This document shows positions 27,997 to 38,153 of a DNA stretch of 64,000 nt, one piece after another (the stretch's first letter is position 1; each line of letters opens with the position of its first letter). Under the pieces are notes generated by a model. That model ran no database searches, was not told where the DNA came from, and saw only the letters and a program-made list of their open reading frames with translations. The translations under genes and the position numbers were made by a program. The stretch comes from Podospora pseudoanserina (taxonomy: Eukaryota > Ascomycota > Sordariomycetes > Sordariales > Podosporaceae): NCBI RefSeq assembly GCF_035222485.1, contig NC_085924.1, forward strand, positions 1,116,001 to 1,180,000, written 5' to 3'.

Positions 27997-30054
27997 GGTT
28001 ACTGCTGTGGAGAGAGGACAGTTATTATTCGATCCAGGACAGAACATCACCCATGAAGAGCCTGAGAGACATGATGCTCACCTGACACTCGAGGCCCTGT
28101 GAGAACTGATAAAAGCCACTCGGGCAATATTTTGGTGGTGCGGAAAGCCTTCGTGTTTCTAGTGAGATGTCGGTTGGCAGTTGTGATGGAAAACAGAGTG
28201 TTTTTCTCGCAGTTGCCTTGCCACGATCCGCTTTATTTGCACAACAATAAAAAGGGAAGTAGTAACAACCCCCCAGCTGTGAAATTGAGTATAGAGTTAT
28301 TGCAAAAGAGACTATATATACTGGCTTTTGCAAACATGCTAGACCGTCATTCAACCATCAACCTTTTTGTGCTGATCCAAGAATCGCAGTGAAATTGATA
28401 GTTGAGAGAAGTTCTCGAGTTCCCTTCTCAGTGAAACCATTCTCCTCTCTGATGAAAGACATCGTGGGAGCAGTGCGGACTTCTGTACGATTTCTTGAGG
28501 TCAGCTCATGCTTCAAATCGACAAACCGGACGTTACTTGACAATAATAATTTTACTTACGTGACGAAAGGAGTTTCTTCGCCGTCCTTGAGAAGCTTGTG
28601 TCTTGTGGTCTGAAGTCAACGCGGCAAGCGGTGGGTTGCCAGTTGGAGGTGGTGACAAGAGAGAGAGAGTAGAAGAGTAAAAAGTGGCGGGGGCAAAAGT
28701 AAAGCTGCAGGCAGTGAAATGGAAGGTGAGTCGCTCGAGTGCAGGGACAACCTCCAGCTTTTTCAGGCTTCCACTTTCTCGCCAGCAAGATCAACACTGT
28801 GAGAGTACCTGCTCGATTACGTAGCTGGCACTGTGGTTGCAGCCCGGTACTCTCTTGGTGGTGAGAGATGGCAGTTTGTGGTTTGGTCAAACGGGAAAGG
28901 AGCGGGAAACAAACACCTGCAGTAATGGTGAATTGCTAATCATGAGACACTGAAAGATGATGCCAACGTCTTCAAAGCAAAGCAACCTACGAATGTTTCA
29001 ACAACTTTAGTCGCCTTTTACTACCTAGTCCATCTTCGCAAGTGTGACAGGCTCTTGTTCTGCCTGAGTCTCACCAGTCCTGGTGTTTACACTACTTCAA
29101 TTATATACATGTGGCAGGACGATCACATAGGACTCAGATTGCTATTCTTTCGACGTAGCATGACTGCCAAATCAAACCCTACGAGAACTGGTGAGTAGTG
29201 CCTGTACTCAACGGCGACTGATCTGTTATGTATCTTTTGAGATATATCTGAGGTGTCATACCAGAAGGACGTCCTTGGCCACGGGGCTAAGGCAAGGGGT
29301 ATATCTTCACATGAGAGACTGTCAACTGGATTGAAATCTGGTCGCCAACATCCCTTTCGATACCCTGCTACATCAACAAGTTCCCTACCTAAGAACTCCT
29401 TTTAATTCTCCAAGGTTTTGTTTGTTGAATCATTGCTGCTATACTCCACCTTTTGTTTGTTGAATCATTGCTCCTATACCCCACCTTTTGCTTGCTTTCT
29501 GGGCGTAGCTACCTACCATAACATCGTGCCTGGAGGGAATTCCTTCAGGCTAGTGTGTTCTGCACAACCACATGCTCAACCACATGCTTCACGATCCCTC
29601 CATCGGAACAATTCCGACATCTCTCCTCCTCACACAAAGACCATCATCCTGGCACGATCCTACGCTAGCCTTTCCCCAGATACTTGCACCCAATCACGAT
29701 CCTACATCAGTGGGGCCAAGTCGGGGTAGCTTCTCCACCAACAACAACAGCAGCCCCGCATCGGCATCATCAGAGCAAATCAGACGATCGACAGCCTCAA
29801 ATCCCAACTAACCCCAACTTCCTCCTCGCATAGAACCGACCCAACTTGTGTTTCAAGGACACAAAGAACAGCCCACAACAGTTGGGGTATGCGGAGTTAT
29901 AGCGACCACCACTGCCCTATTTTGTTCCCGCCTGTCATTGTACATACCACAACACCACCCTCCTCGCGACACACTTGGCTGCAGCCCGAGTGAGACAAAC
30001 GCGCCTCACCATCTTCAATAAGCCTGCCGCCAATCATAAACCACCACCGCAACC
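27997..30054. other. Two-kilobase intergenic region
   Basis: No supported gene. Several minus-strand frames around 28.0-28.9 kb are short and cannot be joined in frame by good splice sites. A 35 bp direct repeat occurs at 29416-29485. The last 300 bp are the alcohol oxidase promoter and leader. Confidence 0.5.
29416..29485. repeat. 35 bp direct repeat, two units
   Basis: Units 29416-29450 and 29451-29485 differ at two positions. A third, partial unit start (TTTTGCTTG) follows. Confidence 0.9.
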
Positions 30055-32364
30055 ATGGCAGCACCACCACCACCATCATCATTATCATCATCATCATCAT
30101 CATCACCAAAAGAAATCCCCCTCCCCGACTCAATCGACTTCCTCTCCGAATCACAATGGACCGTCTTCATGGCCCTAATGGACACCATCGCGCCCGCGAT
30201 CCTGCCCCCAAAGTCCATCGCCTCTTCCGACAACAACGCCCCCGATGACAAGTCAGTCCTGAGGCTCTCCCAACAAGAATACGCCGACGCCGCCTCCAAA
30301 ATCCGCGCAGCAGTCTCCCCCCACGAGGTCACCGCCGAGACAATCGAGTCCTACCTCCGCGAACGCCCCAGCGACAACCCCATGTTTGAAAAGATCATGA
30401 AACTCGTCCTCAGCGGCCTGCCCCCCTCCAAAAAGAGGGAGCTGAAGATTCTCTTGAGTGTCTTGTCCACCAGACCAGGATCCTTAATCCTCACATCGTA
30501 CGGCACGCCACTGCCCCAACTTGGGCTGGAGGATAGAACCAGGGTTTTGGAGGGTTGGAGGGAGAGCAGGCTTTGGGCTGTCAGGGGGTTGTTCAAGTCG
30601 ATGACTACACTGGGCAAGCTGGGGTTTTTGAGGAGTAGTAATACTTTTGCGCCGCTGACGGGGTTTCCTTCTGTGCCGAAGGAGTGGGTTGCTACTTCTT
30701 CGTTTCCGTTTGAGTTTATCAGGCCAACGGCGGAGGTTGAAACGGACGTGGTGATTATTGGATCGGGGTGCGGGTCAGGGGTGGTGACGAACAGGTTGGC
30801 GAATACGTTTGGCAAAGGGGTCAAGGTTTTGGTTTTGGAAAAGGGGGGGCATTTCGACGCGTCGTATTTTCCCATGTCGCAGACGGTGGGGTTGTCGGCT
30901 ATGTTTGAGGCCGGGGGGGTGGTTGAGTCGGATGATGGGTCGATTACTGTTACGGCGGGGAGCTGTTTTGGGGGTGGTGGGACGGTGAACTGGAGCGCGT
31001 CGTTGCAGCCGCAGGATTTTGTCAGGAAGGACTGGGCCGAGACGTACAAGATGCCTTTTTTTGACGGGAGGGAGTTCCAGGAGTGTTTGGATTATGTTTG
31101 GGAGAAGATGGGGGTTACGGATAAGATTACGCCGAACCATGGAAATCAGGTGCTGTTGAATGGTGGGAGGCAGACGGGGTGTAAAAGGTGCAAGATTGTG
31201 CCGCAAAATACGCGCGGTCAACCGCACAACTGTGGTTATTGCACGTTGGGATGCGCCAATGGTGAGAAGATGGGACCTGTGAATGGATGGTTCCCAGAGG
31301 CTGCTGAGAAGGGGGCTGTAGAGTTTATCGAAGGGTTCAGGGCTGAAAGAGTCCTTTTTGATGAGAAAAAGAAGAGCAAGAAGGTGGCCTGTGGTGTTGC
31401 GGGCGTTTGGACCCCCAAGGAAGGCGGAGAGCCGATCAAGGTTGTCGTCAAGGCCAAGAAGGTGGTTGTCAGCGCTGGCACGCTGTGGAGTCCGGTGGTT
31501 CTGATGAACAGTGGGATCAAGAACCCCCAGGTTGGCAAGAACCTGTATTTGCATCCTGTCAACTTTGTTGCTGGTGCTTTCGATGAGGACATTCGGCCTT
31601 GGGAGGGTGTGTGGACCCTATCAGTTTCAGTGCATGATCAAAGCTAACAGCATCCAGGCGGCAGTCTCACGACGGTGGTTGGCGATTTTGAGGACCTCGA
31701 CGGCAAGGGTCACGGCGCCAAACTGGAGGCCATGTCCATGATGCCCAGCTTGGCACTTCCCTTCCTCACATGGCGCTCTGGAAGCGACTACAAGCTGATG
31801 GCGGCCAAGTACCGCCACATCAACCAGTACATCTCCATCATCCGTGACAGGGACACTGGATACATTTACAGAGACCCCTATACCGGCGACCCTCGTATCT
31901 CGTACACGCCGTCCGATTTCGACCGCGCCCACAACTTTGTCGGTGTTCTCGAGCTCTGCAAAATTCTGCATGCGACTGGGGCGAGAGAAATCCACCCTTG
32001 TCTGCCTGGCTTCCAGCCATTTGTTCGGTCTCAAGGCGACTCAAAGAAGACGGACAAGGCGTTCAAGAAGTGGCTCAGGAAACTGAAGAAGCATGGCAAC
32101 AAGCCACCTGTTGCGCCGTTTGTCTCGGCTCATCAGATGGGTACCTGCCGCATGAGCGCCAAGGCAAAGGACGGTGTCGTTGACCCTCGTGGTAGAGTGT
32201 GGGATACCGAGGGGCTGTATGTGGCCGATGCCAGTGTCTTCCCTACAGCCAGCGGTGTCAACCCTATGGTCACGACAATGGCTCTTGCTGATTGGGTTGC
32301 GAGGGGTATTTGTGAGGACATCAAGGACGAGCTGGTTGTTGAGAAAGTGCCTTCGAGGTTGTAA
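30055..32364 (+). CDS. Long-chain fatty alcohol oxidase (GMC flavoprotein)
   Basis: Exons 30055-31606 and 31658-32364 (51 bp intron, branch GCTAAC) encode 752 residues, the usual size for fungal and plant FAO. The N-terminus has a poly-Ser run from a CAT repeat (about 30071-30105). The FAD-binding loop DVVIIGSGCGSG is at about 231-242. SCFGGGGTVNWSAS and the Cys motif CGYCTLGC follow, and the C-terminal GMC block has HQMGTCRMS and VADASVFPTASGVNPM. The enzyme oxidises long primary alcohols to aldehydes with O2, releasing H2O2, and is membrane- or peroxisome-associated (EC 1.1.3.20). It converges on the BVMO gene, whose end lies 111 bp away, and is the first gene of the putative sub-terminal oxidation cluster. 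Confidence 0.92.
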
Positions 32365-32475
32365 AATATGTACATGAGTAACGGTGATTCGATACATGGC
32401 CGACGGACGGTGGATCATGATTGATATGTAATATTGTACATACAGCTATGTGCGTAAATAATATGGTTTGCACGA

Positions 32476-34283
32476 TCAGTTCAGCCCCTTTCGTCCGATC
32501 ACACCCAATCCCCATGTCCTCAGAACAGGCACAACAGCAGCAAACCTTGACCCAGCCAATGCCAGCGCTAAACGAGAATTCGGGTTCTTTCCAACCCAAG
32601 CAAGCAGCCAACCCGAGGCTATCACGGCGAAAGCGGTGAACCACAATCCGGGCCTCCTCCTCTTGGCGATACTCGACTTGCCAGTTGCGGGTCCCTATTC
32701 ACATGTTAGCCATTGTCACCTAAAGGAGCCACCTCATGGAAACTCACACTATAAACCCAGTCCCCCTTCTTGATCATCATACAATCCCACCAATACCTTG
32801 CCTGACTCCACGGATACGTCATCCCATTCCACACCCTCCCCGTCTCCCTGTCTCGAGCTGTATACCAACTATTGCAAGTCTCACTCGTAAACACCGTCTT
32901 CCCCAACGCCTCCTGAACCCGCTCAACAAACTCCCTCTCTGCCTGCTCCGTCACATCAACAACCGACGCCCTCCCCTCCAAACAAGGCTTGATAACCCTC
33001 AACGCGAAGTTAACCCCGTTCTCAATCGCCATCACAGCCGAAGTATGCCCCGTAGCCGTATTCGGCCCCCACAGCAAAAAGAAGTTGGGAAACCCATGCA
33101 ACGAAGTGCAATTGTACGCCTCCGGACCAGGAAATGTCTCACTCCAATGCTCCTGGAGGGTATGGCCCCCCGTACCGACAACCGGCAAGAGTGTCGTGGG
33201 TGTGTTCGTCTCAAAGCCATTAGCCAAGACCAGCACATCCGCCTCCACCACCCGTCCATCAGCCATTTTCACCCCGTGAGGTAAGATCTCGACTGCCTTG
33301 TCGTTGGTGAGGGTTATCTTTTCCGAGTGGAGACATTCCAGGTAGCCGGAGTCAAAGACGCGTCTCTTGCACCCGATTTCGAACTCGGGGACGAGGAGGG
33401 GGTGGTATTTCTCCGGAGCGGTGGTTTTCATGTACTTTTCCGCCATCTTCCTGCGTCTGGACCGGAAGGAGGCTGCCGAGGGGGTGAGGGTGAAGCCGGC
33501 CCAGTCGGCCTCGGCGAGGTGGTAGACTATGAAGCGTTGGAGGAGCGTGGCGCCGGGCATGCTTGCCAGAAGCTTTTTGGCAAAGGGGGAGACTTTGGCG
33601 TCGACGGGGGGATAGATCCAGTGTTTGGAGCGGACGATTTGGGTGAGGTGGGCGGTGGAGGAGAGGATGGAGGGGACGATTTGGGCGGCGGTGCAGCCGT
33701 TTCCAAAGACTACCACTTTTTTGTCGTGGAGGGAGACGGAGTGGTCCCAGCGGGCGGAGTGGATTACCGGACCTTGGAAGGAGTCGATTCCGGGGACGTC
33801 CAAGGGGCGGGGGGAGTTGAATTGGCCTGAGCCGGAGAACAAGAACTGGCATTCGTGGTGGGAAGTGAGGTTGGTTTCGAGGTCGAGGATCGTCAGCCGC
33901 CATCGGGGGTTGGTAGGGGAGGGGATCCATTCTGCTTTGGTGACTTTGGTGTTGAACTTCATGCGCGGAACGAGGTTGTATTTCTCGGCGACTTTGGTGA
34001 GATAGGCGCGGAGTTCATCGTGGGGAGGGAGGAATCTGGTCCAGTTTGGGTTGCGCTCAAAGCTGAAGGAGTAGAGAGCTGAGGGGACGTCACAGGCTGC
34101 GCCTGGGTATTGGTTGATGGACCATGTCCCACCAACACACGGTTGCGAGTCAAAGAATTGGATGGATGAGGGCGAGATGCTGTACCATCGTTGGATGGTA
34201 GCCCCGAGAGCTATGCCTGAGAAGCCTGTGCCGATACAGGCGAACTGGGTGAAGGGGACTTCGGTTTCTTTGTCTGAAGACAT
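32476..34283 (-). CDS. Baeyer-Villiger monooxygenase (type I) with C-terminal membrane anchor
   Basis: Exons 34283-32748 and 32694-32476 (53 bp intron, GTGAGT, branch GCTAAC) encode 584 residues. The first Rossmann motif is GTGFSG at 18-23, followed by GGTWSINQYPGAACD. The Baeyer-Villiger fingerprint F-x-G-x3-H-x3-W is exact at 169-179 (FQGPVIHSARW), and the NADPH-side GNGCTA is at about 194. The enzyme inserts oxygen next to a ketone to make an ester, using FAD and NADPH. The second exon encodes a 72-residue tail with the hydrophobic stretch FTAFAVIASGWLLAWVG flanked by basic residues, which predicts a tail anchor in an intracellular membrane. Neighbours (SDR upstream, hydrolase, alcohol oxidase) fit a pathway in which its ester product is split and oxidised. 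Confidence 0.93.
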
Positions 34284-34743
34284 CGTGAAATGCTATGGCG
34301 GTGGGAACATGTCAAGAGAGCCTCGAGGTGAGAACCTGGAGCACATAAGCCGCAAAATCTATACACTAGTCCAGACATCTGACGATACCCAACTCTTGAC
34401 GTCGCAGGTGCTAGCACCAATATCTGCAAAGGGGCAACAAAACAAGCTAGCGGGATCCTCCCGATGCCTCGGTCCCCCAACAATTAAGCCGCCAAGACAG
34501 AGATTGGGGTGTGCCAAGAATGCAGATCTGGAGATGAGACAAGGATGCCCACGGGGCACACTGATCCCCGCAACCCCGAGACGGCACGCGACAGTTGGAC
34601 TTTGGAGGCAAACGGCAGTGGGTGATGAATGTGGTGGTAGGTATCATTCTTGTATCATATCTAGTAACTTCAGTGAAATTCTATCATCAGTTTTCGTTGA
34701 TTTCATTTCGCTTTTTATTCTTTTTTTGTCTTGATCAGCTCAC
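34284..34743. promoter_or_regulatory. BVMO promoter region
   Basis: 460 bp between the BVMO start and the end of the SDR gene. The part next to the SDR stop is T-rich (34.69-34.74 kb). No gene. Confidence 0.5.
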
Positions 34744-36240
34744 TCAGCTTGATTTTTCAGACCTCTCGTTTCTTGCTCTTCTCTCGGCTCTGTTCGATCT
34801 GCCGGATCTCTCAGCCCTCTCAGCCCTCTCAGACCTTTCAGACCTCTCAGCCCTCTCAGCTCTCTCAGCTCTCTCGCCTGCCTCGCTCCTCTCGGCTCTT
34901 TCGGGGCGTTCAGGTCTTTCGGCCTTCTCAGGTCTCTCAGCTGCCTCGGATTTCTCGGGCTTCTCGGGCACCTCAGGTGCTTCAGATCGGTCAGACTTCT
35001 CAGCGATTTCGGCCTTCTGAACCTTGACGGCCCTCAAGCCTCCGTTCTCGTCAATGATCTGTCGCCCCTGGAATCCAACCGCGAGGTTGACTGTGCCATT
35101 TCGGATGAGATATGTGTACACCCACTCAGGAAGCGCCCTCTATGATAGTGTCAGCTATTGTGTCACTCCATATGCGAATGAAAAGAATCTTACCAAACAA
35201 GTGATGTATCTCATGATTCCCGGTAAATACACAACACCTCCATATCCGCTCTCAATCTGTCTGACAATAGTCTCGGCCACCGTCTCAACGTGAAGCAATG
35301 GCGCTCCAAATTGCGACTGACGGGGCACTCCTGACAGCAATGGTGTACGGATGAAGTTGGGAATAATGTTGGTCAATCTGACCTTGTCGGCCTTGTGTCT
35401 ATGCTTCAGTTCTAGCGCCAGGCCCTCATGTAACGCTTGAACGCCAGCCTTGGTGGCAGAGTAATCGACGATGCCCGGCGTGGGAACAACAGCGCTCATG
35501 GAGCAGATGGTAACGATATGACCGTGGTTCGTCTTGGCCATGTGCGGGACGAACTCCTTGATGAGCAGGAACGGAGCTTGAAGGTTGGTCTTGATGGTGA
35601 CTTCGACGTCGGCGTAGGATCCTTCCAAAACGCTGAACCCGCGGGCAAGACCGGCGTTGTTGATCAGGACAGTTGGATGGCCAACCTTCTTCTTAATGCG
35701 CTTCGAAACAGAGCGCACAACCTCAGGTTTGCTGAGATCGGCTTGGAAGTAAAAGACCCGAGAGGCATCGGCGGCAGATGGCTCCCAGGACATGGGAGCA
35801 AAGTCAACGATGACAATCTTGACACCCTTGTGCCAGGCCAGCAGCATCTTAGCTGTGTGCTCGCCAATGCCGCTACTGGCCCCAGTGATGAGAACAATCT
35901 CCTTGTCGAGGGTCTTCCACTCCCCGGGCTTGTTGCGCGTCCAGTTGTTGGCGGTCCATTTTGTGAGGAACTCGTTGGCAGAGTAAGCGGCGCCAACAAG
36001 ACCAAGGGTCAGGGCAGTGCGTGCGATCTTTGGAAGGTTGAGGTCGCGAGGGTTGAGCTTGACACCGAGACGGTTGGCGTGAGTGAAGAGGGCGGTCAGA
36101 TACTTGACCGAGGAGTCGAGCGTGAGGAAGTGGGCGGCGCCGGCAATGGGAAGGGCAAGAAACTCGTTAAGGGCAGTGTACCGGACGACTCGGGCGAGGC
36201 TGTCGAGGTGGAAGCCCTTGTTTTCTCTACGGCTAGCCAT
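34744..36240 (-). CDS. Short-chain dehydrogenase (SDR16C/RDH-like) with tripeptide-repeat tail
   Basis: Exons 36240-35194 and 35139-34744 (54 bp intron, GTAAGA, branch GCTGAC) encode 480 residues. An N-terminal hydrophobic region (about 75-92) suggests membrane attachment. The NAD(P) loop TGASSGIG is at 119-126, NNAG at 194-197, and the catalytic Ser near 247-249 with Y260-S-A-T-K264. This is the membrane-bound retinol-dehydrogenase-like branch that interconverts hydrophobic alcohols and ketones or aldehydes. Residues 392-478 are 29 consecutive tripeptides of form x-E-[RK] (AER, PEK, SER and so on) and the protein then ends Ser-Ser. That tail is not part of the enzyme family and comes from a 9 bp DNA repeat. 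Divergent from the hydrolase gene; likely makes the ketone used by the BVMO. Confidence 0.9.
34753..35013 (-). repeat. 9 bp minisatellite coding for x-E-R/K repeats
   Basis: Twenty-nine units of nine bases in frame, read on the minus strand as Ala/Pro/Ser-Glu-Arg/Lys codons. Unit drift is greater on the N-terminal side (AEI, SDR, PEV) than in the centre (AER x3, SER x2), as expected for a repeat growing from the middle. Confidence 0.9.
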
Positions 36241-36729
36241 GTTGTTTTATCCAATAATAGTAATGATAATGATACGGAGTAATGCTGGCAGAATTCTCAA
36301 ACTGTACAAAAGTTGTGTCAAGGAGAAGAAAAAGGTGAACTCGCCCACCGTGTCACAGTCACACACACCACACACCGCTACTGCTGACCCTCACCTGTGC
36401 CTTACTACCCCTCCGCTCTCCCCTCCTGCGCCCCTCATCCTATCGACCCCTCCACGACAGGGGGTGTCCCTGGTCGTTCCCCAACTGCCAGCAAACCATG
36501 CTCCCCACACTCTTGGCGGTACCCAACCCCGCAAAGTGGGCCGAGGACAACCCCTGTGAACAAGCACATGAGAATGTCCAGATGGGGAATGGATGGAATG
36601 CAGAGAGGCCTTGCCATGGGGAAATATCGTTGAGAGGCCGCCAGAACCTGATTTCATTTTCTTGTACCACCAGAATCAGCTGTTACGCTACCCTTTGTTA
36701 TTCTTTTCTGGTAGAATCATATTTTCACA
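36241..36729. promoter_or_regulatory. Bidirectional promoter between SDR and hydrolase
   Basis: 489 bp between divergent start codons. Holds a CA-rich stretch near 36360-36376. Shared control by the neighbouring Zn(II)2Cys6 factor is plausible, but no site was identified with confidence. Confidence 0.5.
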
Positions 36730-38064
36730 ATGGTAAGTGGGCCTCAACACCATCAAATTTTCTCACGATGTCAACAAACCCCCCTTTCCGTTGCTGACAT
36801 AATTCCTCTGCAGGCGCCCGCATCATCCAAACCGCTCACCCTCTCCTTTCTAGGGAAACTTTCCCTTCTCTTCAAACTTCTCGTCGTTGGTATGCTTTCT
36901 TTTTTTTTAAAAAAAAAAATGGAAAAAAAACACCTTTCTTCCCACTCTAACACCCTCCCAGCCCCTCCAACCCTCCTAATCAACAACCTCCGCTGCCACC
37001 TCCTCGCCCTCCTCCGCGGCGCCTCCCTCAAATACTACACCCTCTGCGCCTTCAACAAATTCGGCCTCCGCCACCTCACCCCCCTCCAACTCCAGTTTAT
37101 GAAACCCCCCACCGTCGCCTATTACAAATCATGGGTTAGAAAGCAGTCCATCGCCGCCATCAAGCGGCTCTCCACCTCCAATGACACCCCCAAACCAGAG
37201 GACCTAGTGTTATCCGAGCTCAAAGTCGACATTGAATCCCTTCACGACGGGCAATCCTCGCTCCTCTGGCTAGGCCACCGCACCAAAGCCAAAAAGGTCG
37301 TCCTTTTCTTCCACGGAGGGGGCTACGCCATCCCCATGTTACCAGGCCACATCAACTGGTGTCACCGCGCTTACCTCCTCGCCTCCCCCGGCGACGTCGC
37401 CGTGGCGATACTGCAGTACACCCTTGTCCCTCATGGTAAATATCCGACGCAGCTAAAGCAAGCCGCGGCAGGTTTGGATCATATCCTCAAAGCGGGGGTC
37501 AAGCCAGAAAATATCATCTTCGGTGGTGACTCCGCTGGTGGAAACCTGACTTGCTCACTCCTCTCCCACCTGCTGCACCCCCACCCTGACGCGGTGGCCG
37601 TCTCCCTTTCTCGACCTATCGCCGGCGCGTTTTTGGTGTCGCCTTGGGTGTCGACTAGGACCGACACGGCTAGTTATAAAAAGAACAACGGGATTGACAT
37701 GCTGTCTACCACCACCGTTGACTCCGCCTGTGGGCATTTGCTACCCGAAAACTTGACAGACGAGGACAGGGCGTGGGTTATGCCTGTTGATCTACCGCGG
37801 GAGAGGCAGGAGGCGTGGTTCAAGGGGTTGGACAAGGTTGTTTCGGAGGTGTACATCACGGCAGGGGAACAGGAGGTTTTCTTGGATCAAAGCGTGCAGT
37901 TGGCGGATGTGTTCAAGAAGGTGAACAACAAACTGGATGTCAAGGTTGAGCTGATGAAGAGTGAGGCGCATGATTGGATTCTGCTGGAGGGGGAGAATCA
38001 GCATGATGGGGATGCGACCAAGAGGATGAGGAGTTGGGTTAGGGGGTTGTGGGGGTTTAACTAG
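36730..38064 (+). CDS. HSL-type alpha/beta hydrolase (carboxylesterase)
   Basis: Exons 36730-36732 (ATG only), 36814-36889 and 36962-38064, with introns of 81 and 72 bp, encode 393 residues. The start codon is followed directly by GTAAGT. The second intron holds a poly-T/poly-A run. Residues 10-27 are hydrophobic (LTLSFLGKLSLLFKLLVV), a likely N-terminal membrane anchor. The oxyanion motif HGGG is at 144-147, the nucleophile elbow GDSAGG has Ser217, and SEAHDW supplies the catalytic His. This is the hormone-sensitive-lipase or steryl-acetyl-hydrolase-like class that splits esters of hydrophobic alcohols. In context it should cleave the ester made by the BVMO. Both introns are multiples of three, so an unspliced reading is open but gives a poor N-terminus. 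Confidence 0.9.
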   Translation: MVSGPQHHQIFSRCQQTPLSVADIIPLQAPASSKPLTLSFLGKLSLLFKLLVVGMLSFFLKKKMEKKHLSSHSNTLPAPPTLLINNLRCHLLALLRGASLKYYTLCAFNKFGLRHLTPLQLQFMKPPTVAYYKSWVRKQSIAAIKRLSTSNDTPKPEDLVLSELKVDIESLHDGQSSLLWLGHRTKAKKVVLFFHGGGYAIPMLPGHINWCHRAYLLASPGDVAVAILQYTLVPHGKYPTQLKQAAAGLDHILKAGVKPENIIFGGDSAGGNLTCSLLSHLLHPHPDAVAVSLSRPIAGAFLVSPWVSTRTDTASYKKNNGIDMLSTTTVDSACGHLLPENLTDEDRAWVMPVDLPRERQEAWFKGLDKVVSEVYITAGEQEVFLDQSVQLADVFKKVNNKLDVKVELMKSEAHDWILLEGENQHDGDATKRMRSWVRGLWGFN

Positions 38065-38153
38065 GTGTGATAAAGGCGAGAAGACTTGGTGTTGCCATAG
38101 GAGGCTGTAATGTTTACTATTTATTGTCTGTATGAACACAGTTCCGCGAACAT

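Noticed and set aside
28025-28890. Three minus-strand frames that might be exons of one gene
   Set aside because: The GTAAGT donor near 28563 and the nearest acceptor join out of frame, and no fragment shows a known motif.
35437-36282. 281-codon plus-strand frame over the SDR gene
   Set aside because: The minus strand encodes a complete SDR with all motifs; the plus frame has no family features.
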